Positions 22,481 to 32,197 of a stretch of DNA of 64,000 nt are shown here, one piece after another. The position numbers and the translations under genes are program-made. Origin of the DNA: Aristolochia californica (taxonomy: Eukaryota; Streptophyta; Magnoliopsida; Piperales; Aristolochiaceae); NCBI GenBank assembly GCA_029961685.1, contig JARWKL010000004.1:32741645-32805644 (forward strand), in the 5' to 3' direction. Numbering within the stretch: the stretch's first letter is position 1; the number at the start of each line of letters is the position of its first letter. The notes beneath the pieces were generated by a model, which worked only from the letters and a program-made list of their open reading frames with translations, was not told where the DNA came from and did no database searches.

Positions 22481-22835
22481 AATGCTTCAGTAACCCCTAC
22501 CAAAGATATTGAATGCTCTCTATCCCTTACAGCCCCAGCATCAAGGTAGGTAATTTGATCTAGAAGGAGGGAATCCAACTTCATATCCTACCTGAGTTGC
22601 TGGAGGGTGATCCTCTTCATGGGGACAAAATCTTGTAGTTCTAAAGTAGCATACCACACGTTATAGAGAAGATCCTCTGAGTGCCTTGATTTATCAATGG
22701 GAGCAGAGTCTGAGTACAATGCCTTGTCTTCACCATCCAGACCAATCTTGTAAGACCATTTGTTTGAAGCCAAGTCTATGGAGTTGTTCCCATGGAACAA
22801 CATAACTGTGCCCCCAACAAATCCTGAAACGGCCT
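22481..22835 (-). pseudogene. Captured sequence, tentatively beta-galactosidase-like in part
   Basis: The 71-codon frame 22588-22803 contains SIDLASNKWSYKIGLDGED. The pattern DL, W, Y, IGL, GE resembles the C-terminal region of plant GH35 beta-galactosidases. The rest (SEDLLYNVWYATLELQDF, then DSLLLDQITYLDA and HSISLVGVTEALEV) I do not recognise. It joins the CLPTM1-like piece with no spacer. The identity is weak. Confidence 0.35.
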
Positions 22836-23159
22836 TGTTATGGTCCTGGGTTAAGTACCTATATCTTCTACTCCTAACATGCCAGTCTTTTGGGTAGTAT
22901 TGGCTAGGTGCTTAACATTTGGTATCAGAGCTAGTGCTGCATCCCGACTTCAAATCCCGATGCCCCCAAGGCGGATGCGGGTGGTCACGCACCTGGACTG
23001 ACCCGGGTTCGACCCGGCTCCGGTTGCTCTGTTGTGGTAGCCTCCGCGGTTGTCGGCTCAGGGAAGGGCAGGGTACTGTTATGGTCCTAGGGTTAAGTAC
23101 CTATGTCTTCCGCTCATTACAGGCCGGTCTTTTGGGTAGTATTGGCTAGGTGCTTAACA
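22836..23159 (+). mobile_element. TRIM element T1, plus orientation (324 bp)
   Basis: LTRs 22836-22917 (82 bp) and 23077-23159 (83 bp) start TGTTATGGTCC and end GGTGCTTAACA. TTTGGTATCAGAGC, an iMet primer site, follows the first LTR. A purine-rich tract (GGGAAGGGCAGGGTAC) precedes the second. The 159-bp inside has no coding frame and carries TTCAAATCC at 22949-22957, a B-box-like motif. The left flank is GGCCT (22831-22835). On the right it abuts T2 with no spacer. Confidence 0.9.
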
Positions 23160-23495
23160 TGTTAAGAACCTAGCCAATACTACCCAAAAGACCGGCCTGT
23201 TAGGAGTGGAAGACATAGGTACTTAAACCAGGACGATAACATCACACCCCTCCTTCGCGGGCCGACGTCCACGGCGGCCCACTTGCGACGGCCCACTCCA
23301 CCAAGGTCGCCCCCTCCGCACGTGCGATGGCCTACTCCGTCAAGGTCGCCCCCTTCGCAGTCGCCCCCTCTAGGATTCGAATGCGCGACGAGGGAGCTAG
23401 CTCTGATACCAAATGTTAAGCACCTAGCCAATACTACCCAAAAGACCGTCCTGTTAGGAGCAGAAGACATAGGTACTTAACCCAGGACCATAACA
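23160..23495 (-). mobile_element. TRIM element T2, minus orientation (336 bp), joined tail to tail with T1
   Basis: LTRs 23160-23241 and 23414-23495 (82 bp each). The primer site lies against the right LTR (GCTCTGATACCAAA on +) and the pyrimidine tract TCACACCCCTCC against the left one. The B-box-like motif reads TTCGAATCC on the minus strand (23373-23381). The right flank is GGCCT (23496-23500), which pairs with the GGCCT left of T1. Neither element has its own pair of duplications. Confidence 0.9.
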
Positions 23496-23519
23496 GGCCT
23501 CTGGTTGTCTTTCATCTGA

Positions 23520-23960
23520 GAATTTACCAAAAAATTGCTTTAGTCAAGCACCCAAAAGGACAACTTCAACACCTCCACCATGTCCATCAACAACCATAGC
23601 CAGATGTTTCCCAAGGCAGAATTCATGCAGCAGATTCTGGACTGGCACACGGTGGCAAACACTCTCTTGCAACCAATAAATGAACACAGCTCTGTGAACA
23701 AGAGGGTAGGCCTCAAGATCCAAGTGCCATTGGCCATCCTTGACATCATCAATCATATCGTCACCCTCATCCACATCGGCATCTACATGTTGTGGTTGAG
23801 ATTGACTACTGATTTCCCATTATGAAAACATAACCTGGATCAACTCCCACCCCATGACCTCGTGCAAAAAATACATAAAAGAAGAAGCAAAAGACCCATG
23901 AGGTTGCACATCAACGTCCAATTCTTCCACTCCAGTGGCTCCTGAACCAGAGTATCATCC
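23520..23960 (-). pseudogene. Captured sequence, unrecognised
   Basis: The 76-codon frame 23544-23774 reads DEGDDMIDDVKDGQWHLDLE, AVFIYWLQESVCHRVPVQNL and LAMVVDGHGGGVEVVLLGA. It is upstream, in sense, of the TRIM pair and downstream of the NUP96-like piece. It looks protein-like, but I cannot name it. Confidence 0.35.
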
Positions 23961-24200
23961 TCATCCTGCTCGTCAGTCAGTCCAAATCGACTGAAATGGC
24001 AAACAAAAATTCGCCCTTCAACCGTTGAAGGATCACAAGAAATAAATTTAGCGCCTTGCCTTTGGTTCGTGTGTCTAGATAATCTAAGAGGCTGATCTTG
24101 TTTGACGATGTCTGAAACTAGTAACTTCGTTTGGAGGATTAGTGTAATTGCAGCCGTCAACCTGTTATCTTTTGACGCTGTCTTGGCACCTGGTTTGATG
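23960..24200 (-). pseudogene. Captured NUP96/NUP98-like autoprocessing domain fragment
   Basis: Within the frame 23840-24280 the stretch NRLTAAITLILQTK, then QRQGAKFISCDPS and FVCHFSRFGLTDEQDEDD resembles the C-terminal autoprotease domain of the NUP98/NUP96 precursor, where cleavage falls inside the HFS motif. The residues before it (LGHFIHGCPADGLILVAD) do not fit and may be another fragment. It is a partial domain, not functional. The match is from memory of the family. Confidence 0.6.
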
Positions 24201-24280
24201 CTGGAACCTAGTCCTACCATGTCTGCAACTAAAATGAGACCATCTGCAGGACACCCATGAATAAAGTGTCCCAAATTCAT

Positions 24281-24640
24281 TGCATTCTAGGACACGACAT
24301 TTATCTCGGGCAATTCATCGAACAACTGCAATGCCCCATACATCTTCCCATTCATCCCCACATATGGCAAAAATAATATAGGACGTGTTCTAATTCCACT
24401 GCCTAATGAAGCAACCAATTTCTGAGACACATACCCAGTCACACCCTCAACGGCTAGAACAACAGCATCTGCATTCTCCAATTTACTGTACTTACCATGC
24501 AGGAGCACCCCATTAAGCACAGACCAATACGGGAAATGTACACTGCTGGTGGTCTCGGCAATAGAAAAATTAAACAGCCCCACATGTTCAATTGGCCAAC
24601 GAACATACACACAGTCAACAGAAAAATAGAGACCCTCAAC
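24281..24640 (-). pseudogene. Captured sequence, unrecognised
   Basis: Frame 24287-24673 reads VLNGVLLHGKYSKLENADAV, VVLAVEGVTGYVSQKLVASL and GMNGKMYGALQLFDELPEI. It resembles cellular protein more than retroviral protein. I do not recognise it. A TAG at 24287-24289 separates it from the NUP96-like frame. Confidence 0.35.
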
Positions 24641-25337
24641 AAAAAAATTTCCAAAGCACATACCCCCCCACAATTTGGAACTTGGGTTTGCTCTGGTCTA
24701 CCGAGGAGTGGATTGCGAGTGGTAGGTGGTGGCCGGAAGTCACATCCCACCGGACATGTTTCCGACGGTGCCGATAGAGCCTCCTCCGTGTCCGGTGGCG
24801 AAGGGCAGCCCTTTGGGGCTTCGCCGCTTGTGTCCCTGTCGAAACAGTAGTGGAAAGATATTCCTTCTCCAGTTCGGGAAGGTGTTCTGCTTGCCGTGAG
24901 TCGTGTTGGTGTGATTTCAGATTTGAGGTCTCCCCCAATTTGACCAACACCGATGAGGCTAGTAGAAAACCCCTCCGATTTTTTATTTCCCGAGTCCCTT
25001 CCGTCAGATTTTGGAAATTTGGAGTCCGATTTCTGAATTGTAGGCTCCCTCTCGCCTGATTTCCCTGATTTGGAAATCAATTTGGTTTGGCTCATCGCTG
25101 GAGTTCCCTGCCCAGCCCGATTGAAATTTCTTGGCCGTTGGCCTTTCTACCTGTCACAGACAGTTGTTCGATCGACTGCCTCTCATTGCTTCATTGCAAA
25201 AAAATACTTCACGTAGGCTACATACCATTTCTGTATTCTTTCCACTCCAATGCTTGCTGCAACCAATTCTCTGATTTATTTGTGCATCGCCATCCATTTG
25301 TCTTCTTGGCTCATCGTGTTCCTGCTCTGATACCAAA
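24641..25337 (-). other. Leader region of the gene-capturing element, with primer site
   Basis: Homologous to 9985-10870 in the opposite orientation. The 213-codon frame 24454-25095 crosses most of it, but its reading frame is not kept in the other copy. The primer site TTTGGTATCAGAGC (minus strand) adjoins the LTR at 25338. Confidence 0.6.
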
Positions 25338-25628
25338 TGTTATGTCCAGATCTACCTTAGGCCTCGTGAGAGGGAGAACCTGACCTCGTTTAATCTAGGG
25401 TTTAATCTACTGAATTTTGCTTCCCGATTCATTACCATACGATGCATAGAAATAGTTCACTCCAACAAGAGTTTAGGCAAAAATTACAAAAAAGTCCCTG
25501 AGGCATATTTCAACCCAAATAGCATAAAACAGAAAATAAACTAAATAACTATTTAACTAACTCAGTTAGGGTAATTGACTCAGGCATGGTGTCTCAGCCT
25601 AACTCGGCTCACTATTTGGTCCATCACA
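25338..25628 (-). mobile_element. 5' LTR of the gene-capturing element
   Basis: It matches 21363-21715 except for a deletion of about 65 bases after CCAGATCT, and ends CATCACA. Confidence 0.85.
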
Positions 25629-26640
25629 GATATTGCCTATCTTGTTGGTAACTTGGGTGATTTTGAGTCGCGGATTGAATAACTTGTGGATTCCCATAGC
25701 TAAGGTTTGGATGATCCCTCCATCCCTTGTTATACATGTTCGAATAGGGATCATACTTCCTTTGTGGTTGTCAAGGAAAACCACCCACCGCATTCACTTG
25801 CTAAGTGGGCTCCTATTGAAGATTTGGGCACATATCGGTTGGATGCCCTAGTACCGCACAAATCCAACAAGCCTTCACTATTTGCGTATTACCTACAACC
25901 ATTTGATGAAAAAGAGAAGTTAGAATCGCAATTTTTTGTTCATGGGAGGAAATATTTACCTCATTAACATTCTTAGATGGAAGGTCAAGCCTAGTGCCAA
26001 ATTGTTGAGAATTGGCGCCATATTTGCATTCAAGTTTCTCGTGGCCTTGGGAGTTTTATCCACCAAAACTCCACCACTAGCAGCATCAATCAAGCTCCTA
26101 TCAGTGGATATAATGCCCTCATAGAAATACTCGATAAGAAGTTGCTCGCTAATCTGATGATGGGGGCAGCTTGCACATAATTTCTTGAAACGTTCCCAAT
26201 ATTCGTGTAGGGACTCTCCGTTATGCTGCCTTACACCACAAATTTCTCTCCGAATGTTGGCCGCCCTTGAAGCTGGGAAATGTTTCTCCAAAAACAATCT
26301 CTTCATCTCGTCCCATGTGGTAATACTCTAGGAGGGTAGATAATAGAGCCAATCCTTAGCCGAATTCTTCAAAGAAAATGGAAAAACTCGTAATTTAATG
26401 TGCTCTTCAGTCACCCCCATGGGTTTCATACCCGTGCATACCAAATTAAACTCCTTTAGATGCTTGTGAGGATCTTCACCTGCAAGACCATTAAAAGTGG
26501 GCAAGAGATTTGTTAGTACAAATTTTAATTCAAATGTAGTAGTAGCAATATAAAGTGGGGAACGTTATGCATAAGGATTGTTAATTCAAATCAGGGGCTG
26601 CAAACACTTTCAAAGTTCAATTTCTAGCCATGACTTCCTC
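25629..26640 (-). pseudogene. Athila-like gag of copy B, N-terminal part
   Basis: In sense: PTFNGLAGEDPHKHLKEF, IKLRVFPFSLKNSAKDWLYY, then the open piece 25956-26306 with MKRLFLEKHFPASRAANIR, ESLHEYWERFKKLCASCPHH and SLIDAASGGVLVDKTP. These are the standard Athila gag blocks. WRDHPNLSYG near 25700 belongs to the later linker. A stop interrupts WLYYLPS. Gag continues at 20830-21362 after the nested element. Confidence 0.85.
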
Positions 26641-26916
26641 CTTCTCTAAATCAGGTTCTCTATGAAATGGGGAAACAAGAGCTAGACCATTCTCTTCTGA
26701 ATTCCTCTGAGCTTCTCTCCTTAACCTGCACTAAGTTCTCTTTATTTCTGGATCACACTACAAATCACTTTGATTAGAAGATCGAGATACATTCATAAAC
26801 AATCAAGGGAACCCTAATAAAACATGAAAAACAAATATGGAATTTTTTAATTTTTTATGTATTTTTTCAAGAACGAAATAAGGAGCACATTAAGCACAAA
26901 AAAACAACTAGAATCA

Positions 26917-26936
26917 TTCCTCGGCAACGGCGCCAA
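26917..26936 (-). promoter_or_regulatory. Primer-binding site of copy B (Asp-type)
   Basis: TTGGCGCCGTTGCCGAGGAA on the minus strand, five bases inside the LTR end. TGGCGCCGTTGCC is the usual primer site of plant Athila-type elements. It shows that the LTR to its right is the 5' LTR of copy B. Confidence 0.85.
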
Positions 26937-27351
26937 AATTTGGAGTGTTGTCACAGGAAACCAAAAATAAAACCTATACTCCTAAAAGTATTTTTAGTAG
27001 TGTGAGTAAGGATTGATCCTATGAAGAGTGATTAGTCAACTTTTATGCTCCGTGAACAAGAATGGGTTGGTTTGACCTTAACAAAAACACATTTAAAAAA
27101 ACAACATAGAAACAATTCAAATTAAAAGAATTGAAATCAATCAAAAGAACAAACCTTGGTCTAAGTCAACATCCACCATCAGAATTTCACAACTGATCAT
27201 CAATGCAAGCATATATCAATTCACACTTGAATATTCACAGTTGGAACTATCTTCTAACTCTCCTTTCGTAGTTAATTAGAAAACAAGAGATCCAATTAAC
27301 CCTAACTACTAAACAACTCAAGACAAGCGCTAAAGGTTTAATCTAGCAACA

Positions 27352-27798
27352 TGTTAGGTTCTTCCCTTGCCATGGATCGAGTCACCCTTCTTTCCTCTCT
27401 TCCCTCCATGGATGCTCTTGACGTTGGAAGAGAATTTTTGTTTCTTGAACAAGTAATTGTTGAATTCAAATAGAACGAATGAGCTTTGGTGGAAGCTCAA
27501 GCTGCACCTCAGAGGGAGAATCCAACCTTGACCTCTGAGGGAGAATCTGGCCTGTTTAATCTAATTTTTTCAATACTTGTCTCTCTTTTCCTCGACGTCC
27601 CCCTAAATAGGGTTGAGGACGGAAATACAAAGTTGACCCATAGGTCAAGTGGTTCACGCCACATTACAACTGAACCAACCCAAAGTAAACCAAACCAAAC
27701 AAAGTAAACCAACCGAATTGAAATTACATGAAAAGTAAATTGACATAATTTAATTCCTATGCCTATGGATAACTTGTGATGTTATGAAGTCCATAACA
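27352..27798 (-). mobile_element. 3' LTR of the chimeric element
   Basis: 447 bp. The pyrimidine tract TCACCCCCCTCCTGGAG follows at 27799 (purine tract on the minus strand). It contains CCCTAAATAGGG near 27602 and an ACCAAACCAAACAAAG stretch near 27690. Confidence 0.9.
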
Positions 27799-30438
27799 TC
27801 ACCCCCCTCCTGGAGAAAGAACTTGTCCTCTAGCTCGAAGTAAGGGTAGAGGGTGCGAAACGCCGCTAATGGCTCCCATGTCGTGTCACTGGGGTCAACA
27901 TCTGCCCATTGCATTAAGATCTCCCAATCACCCTGAATACGGCGAGCCTGTAATACCTGTGCCGGGGTAGAAAGGACACGTCCCTCATAGAATGGGGGCA
28001 GCGGGGTGTGCAGCAAAGGTGAATCACCTTGGAAGTCCTTTAGTTGTGAGACATGAAAGACGTTGTGAATTCTGGCCTCTAGCGGAAGCTGCAATCGGTA
28101 GGCCACTGTCCCAATGCTGTCCATAATCTGAAAGGGACCATAATATTTAGGAGAGAGCTTGTGATGTTTGGAGGCTGTCAACGACAACTGCCTGTAGTGT
28201 TAGAGACACAACCAAACATAATCTCCACGAGAAAAGAAGACTTCCCGGTGCTTCCTGTCATAATGTTTTTTCATAGAATGTTGTGCCTCCTGTAGATGAG
28301 TGCGCACCTCAGTGATGAATGTGTGTCTTTCGGCTAATGCTTGGTCAAAGGTGGCCACTTTAGAGGCCCTTGGTTCATATGAGAAAAGGCAGGGTGGTTC
28401 TCTACCATATACCACCTTCAATGGGGTTGTGCCGAGTGCGCTGTGGTAGGAGGTGTTGTAATAGAACTCAACCCAGGTGAGCCACTTAACCTACCTCTGA
28501 GGTGAGTCCCCCACGAAACAGGGAAGATACATTTCAATAGTTCTATTAATGACCTTTGTCTGATCATTAGTCTGCGGATGGTAGGCTGAAGAAAAGGCTA
28601 ACTTTGTGCCCTGTAACTTGAAGAGTTCTTTCCATAAGGTACTTGTAAAGATTGCATCCCTATCACTGGTAATTGAATTAGGCATCCTATGTAAGCGGAC
28701 ATTGTTATCCATAAAGAGTTGAGCGACCTAAGCTGCAGTGTAAGGATGCGCCAGAGGGATGAAGTGCTCATACTTAGAGAAACTATCCACCACTACAAAG
28801 ATAACAGATTTACCTGACGAAGAGGGAAGACCATCTATGAAGTCCATAGAAATATCAGACCAGACCTGTGACGGAAGCTGAAGTGGTTGGAGCAACCCAG
28901 CTGGACTTAATGTTTCAGCTTTATTCCGTTGACAAGTCTGACAAGCCACCACATAATTGGCTATACTGCGCTTCATGCCCCTCCAATAAAATTCCCTACT
29001 GATACGGAAATATGTTTTTTGTTGGCCCTCATGTAAGGAGGCTAAAATGCTGTTAATCAGAGGGGATGTGTGGTGTAGAAAAATTCTGTTTTTGTAGAGG
29101 ACCAGATTGTCCTGAACCCTCCAATTGTTTGCCGCTGACCCCTGCTGGATGTCCTGACATAAGGCTATAATTTTCGGGTACTGTGGTGCCTCTTCCTGTA
29201 TAGAATCCAACAAGAGAGGTCTGAGCTGACTAATGGCATTTAATTGCGGCTCTGGAATGTCCTGGTGAGATAATGCATCAGCCCCTACATTCAAACTTCT
29301 CGGTTTATACTCGATAGAAAAGTCAAACCCCATAAGTTTACTTAACAAATGCTGTTGTGGTGAAGTAGTGAGGCACTGCTCAAGCAGATACTTGAGGCTG
29401 AAATGATCAGTGCGAATAAAAAAAGAACGTCCCCATAGATAAGGGTGCCAATGCTGTATAGCTTTTGCCAATCCGATCAATTCCCTCTCATACGCTGCTA
29501 ACTTGTGGTGGTGTTCTCCAAGTTGCCGGCTAAAATAAGCAATCGAGTGTCACTTTTGGTGCAATACTGCTCCAATACCGCCCCCCGAAGCATCACATTC
29601 CACTAAAAACGAGTCATCAAAGTCGGGGAACTGCAAAACTGGGGCTGATGATAAGGCGTCTTTCAATTGCTGAAAGGAATGAGCCGCTGTCTCTAACCAG
29701 GTAAAAGCATTTTTCTTGGGGAGGTTGTTGAGCGGAGCTGCAAGTTGGCCATAGCTACGAATAAATTTTCTATAATATCCAGCTAGGCCCAAAAATCCTC
29801 TTAAGGCCGTAATGGATGTGGAAATAGGCCAATCTGTGACCGCCTGTATCTTACTGTGGTCAACTTTCACCCCTGCTGCTGAAATAACGTGGCCCAAGTA
29901 TGCCACTTCGGACGTGCCCATAGAACATTTGGAACAATTTAAAACAAAATGATGTGAACGGATAAGAGAAAATACCTGGTAAAGGTGCTGAAGATGCTCT
30001 TCCCAACTGTTCCTATAGACCAAAATATCGTCGAAAAATACCAAAACGTATTTTCTCAAGAGAGAGGAAAAATACCTCATTCATGAGGGCCTGGAAGGTG
30101 GAAGGCGCATTTGACAGACCAAATGGCATTACGAGGAACTCAAAATGGCCGTGATGCATGCATAACGCTTTTTTCTCTACATCTGATGGATGAACTCGGA
30201 TTTGATGATAGCCAAATTTCAAATCGAGTTTAGTAAAAATAGTAGCTCCATGTAGCTCGTCTAGCAGCTCGTCCACCACTGGGATAGGAAATTTATCTTT
30301 AATAGTATGGGCATTGAGTTGTCGGTAATCCACACAAAACCTCCATGACTTATCGTGCTTGCGGACTAGTAATACCGGTGAGGAAAAAGGAGACCTACTG
30401 GGCTGAATAATACCCTGAGCTAGCATCTTCTGGCACAA
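27799..30438 (-). pseudogene. Chromovirus pol: RT, RNase H, integrase, chromodomain; start of RT missing
   Basis: In sense: RT from [16 protein letters not shown] through [52 protein letters not shown] and FFDDILVY; RNase H (CDASGGGIGAVL, RTDHFSLKYLL); integrase zinc finger (H, H, CQTCQRNKAE) and core (DISMDFIDGLP, SITSDRDAIF, SSAYHPQT); a GPF segment (YYGPFQIMDSIGTVAYRL, HNVFHVSQLK); and a chromodomain (WEILMQWADVDPSDTTWEPL). Breaks: a frameshift after NEV, and stops near 29549, 28727, 28490 and 28199. The type fits Reina-like chromoviruses. The 5' side joins a TRIM LTR. Confidence 0.9.
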
Positions 30439-30757
30439 TGTTAAGCACCTAGCCAATACTACCCAATAGGTCAGCCTATTAGGAGCGGAAGACATAGGTA
30501 CTTAACCCCAGGACCATAACATTACACCCTGCCCGCCCAAGCAGATGACCACGACGGCCTTAACACAGCAACAGAGACCGAATTAATGGCGACCGCCAGG
30601 GGTGTGCGGTCCACACTGTGTCGTGCAATCGCGGGGACTCGAAGTCGGGACAGAGCGCCTGCTCTGATACCTAATGTTAAGCACCTAGCCAATACTACCC
30701 AAAATACCGGCCTGTTAGGAGCGGAAGACATATGTACTTAACCCCAGGACCATAACA
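30439..30757 (-). mobile_element. TRIM unit inside the chimera (LTR-inside-LTR)
   Basis: LTRs 30439-30521 and 30675-30757, both 83 bp. The 153-bp inside has a mutated primer site (GCTCTGATACCTAA on +) and a B-box-like TTCGAGTCC (30635-30643, minus). The 5-bp flanks CACAA and TTACA do not match, so it did not insert here on its own. Confidence 0.9.
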
Positions 30758-30911
30758 TTACACCCTGCCCGCCCAAGCCGACGACCACGATGGCCTTAAC
30801 ACAACAACGGAGACCAAATTAAAGGCGACCACCAGGGGCGTACGGTCCCCACTACGTCGTGCAATCGCGGGGACTCGAAGTCGAGATGTAGCGCCTCCTC
30901 TGATACCAAGA
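30758..30911 (-). mobile_element. Second TRIM inside, joined to the chromovirus 5' LTR
   Basis: A close copy of 30522-30674, starting TTACACCCTGCCCGCCCAAG and ending with the primer site (CTCTGATACCAA at 30898-30909). B-box-like TTCGAGTCC at 30871-30879 (minus). Where a TRIM LTR would be expected it meets the chromovirus LTR at 30912. Confidence 0.9.
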
Positions 30912-31339
30912 TGTTAGGTTCTTCCCTTGCCCTGGATCGAGTCACCCTTCTTTCCTCTCTTTCCTCCATGGATGCTCTTGACGTTGGAAGAGAATTCTTG
31001 TTTCTTGAACGAGTAATGGTTGAATTCAAATAGAACGAAGGAGCTTTGGAGGAAGCTCAACCTAGACCTCAGAGGGAGAATTCGACCTAGACCTCTGAGG
31101 GAGAATCTGACCTGTTTAATCTAATTTTCTCAATACTTGCTTCTCATTTCCTTGATGTCCCCCTAAATAGAGTTGAGGACGGAAATACAAAGTTGACCCA
31201 TAGGTCAAGTGGTTCACGCCACATTACAACTGAACCAACCCAAAGTAAACCAATCGAATTGAAATTACACGAAAAGTAAAATGACATAATTGAATTCCTA
31301 TGCCTATGGATAACTCGTGATGCTATGGAGTCCATAACA
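30912..31339 (-). mobile_element. 5' LTR of the chimeric element
   Basis: 428 bp, nearly the same as 27352-27798 except for a short missing ACCAAACAAAG stretch. Confidence 0.9.
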
Positions 31340-32197
31340 CAACAGCCTTAAGAAGTAGAGAGACCAATGAAGCTAAACAACACAAGCACAAGTGGCTGCA
31401 TTTAATTTAGTCTAGCATTCTTCTCAAGATCTAATAATTCCTGACTCAGCAAATCATCAAATCTCGATTGCTTCATAGGTTAGAGAGATCAAACAATTGA
31501 GGATTTGACATCTAACCTAGCAGTAGATTTCAACAAGTAATAAACTAGTAGGCCTCCTTGTAATTAAATGAGACAATCATGAAAGAAAATTTCCAAAGGA
31601 CATCGGATACTCAAAACATAAATTGAACGATGAAAATAAATCAGATCTCATAGTTGTATTGATACCGAGGCTTCAGTTTCCTTTGACCAAGTCTAAAAGT
31701 TTAGCCACGCAGGGCCATGAAGAAATCTGAAGAAAAAAATTGAAAAAACAGAGAGGAAAAGCTGGAGAAGAGAAAATGAGTTATGTGGTGCCAAACTCCT
31801 TTTCTCCTTTTATTCCCCTTCTTTTTCCCGGTTTAGGGTTTTTCTTTTCGTGCATCTGGTCTGTGTCACAGTGCAAGGGCCGAGGCTTCAAGCCAAGTTT
31901 TGACCTGGATTAAGCCGGCATTGCTCAAAATTATAAACATAAAATTTGTAGAAAGTTTTCTTGGAATTCCATAGCATCTTGAATCATCTCCGTCAGAGCT
32001 CGAATGAGAGAGTTATTCCCAGATTACGAAGAAATATTGAAATTGTCCAGAATCATTCAATTAACTTCATTTTGCACTTAACGCTTCCATTTGCATCCTA
32101 AATAAAAATATAGGAATAATGAGTATATTTAGGCACCAAATAAATATAAAAGCCTAAGCATTAAGGGATAAAAATATGACATTTTGTATTCTCATCA

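Larger units (their letters stand above)
21363..25628 (-). mobile_element. Gene-capturing non-autonomous LTR element, 4.27 kb, duplication GATAT
   Basis: LTRs 21363-21715 and 25338-25628 start TGTTATGT and end GGTCCATAACA or GGTCCATCACA. GATAT flanks both ends (21358-21362, 25629-25633), and the Athila gag of copy C runs across this point unbroken. The primer site TTTGGTATCAGAGC lies against the right LTR and the tract CTCCTGGAGGGGTGAGA against the left one (both minus strand). The inside has no gag, protease, RT or integrase. It has a leader shared with the element at 9562, then pieces of several cellular genes, and a TRIM pair nested at 22836-23495. The right LTR lacks about 65 bases near its left end. 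Confidence 0.9.
27352..31339 (-). mobile_element. TRIM/chromovirus chimeric element, 3.99 kb, duplication CAACA
   Basis: LTRs 27352-27798 and 30912-31339 start TGTTAGGTTCTTCCC and end CCATAACA. CAACA flanks both ends (27347-27351, 31340-31344). In sense order: 5' LTR, primer site (CTTGGTATCAGAG), TRIM inside, TRIM LTR, TRIM inside, TRIM LTR, then chromovirus pol from the middle of RT to the chromodomain, purine tract, 3' LTR. Gag, protease and the start of RT are gone. The intact duplication suggests that the hybrid inserted as one unit. Confidence 0.9.
26941..32197 (-). mobile_element. Shared Athila-like LTR between copies B and C, split by a nested element
   Basis: Without the insert at 27352-31339 and one copy of its CAACA duplication it is 1264 bp, against 1260 for 16581-17840. 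On the left it meets copy B's primer site. On the right it meets copy C's polypurine tract (AATTCACCCACAC at 32198). It therefore serves as 5' LTR of B and 3' LTR of C. Confidence 0.85.

Noticed and set aside
23180..23470. Protein-coding frame of 96 codons across TRIM T2
   Set aside because: The frame crosses an LTR and the variable inside, and is not kept in the other TRIMs.
21363..25628. Working host genes CLPTM1 or NUP96
   Set aside because: Only parts of the proteins are present, with stops and frameshifts, inside LTRs with a target duplication.
30439..30757. Ordinary nested TRIM insertion
   Set aside because: The flanking 5 bases do not match, and a second TRIM inside follows without an LTR, so a simple insertion does not explain it.
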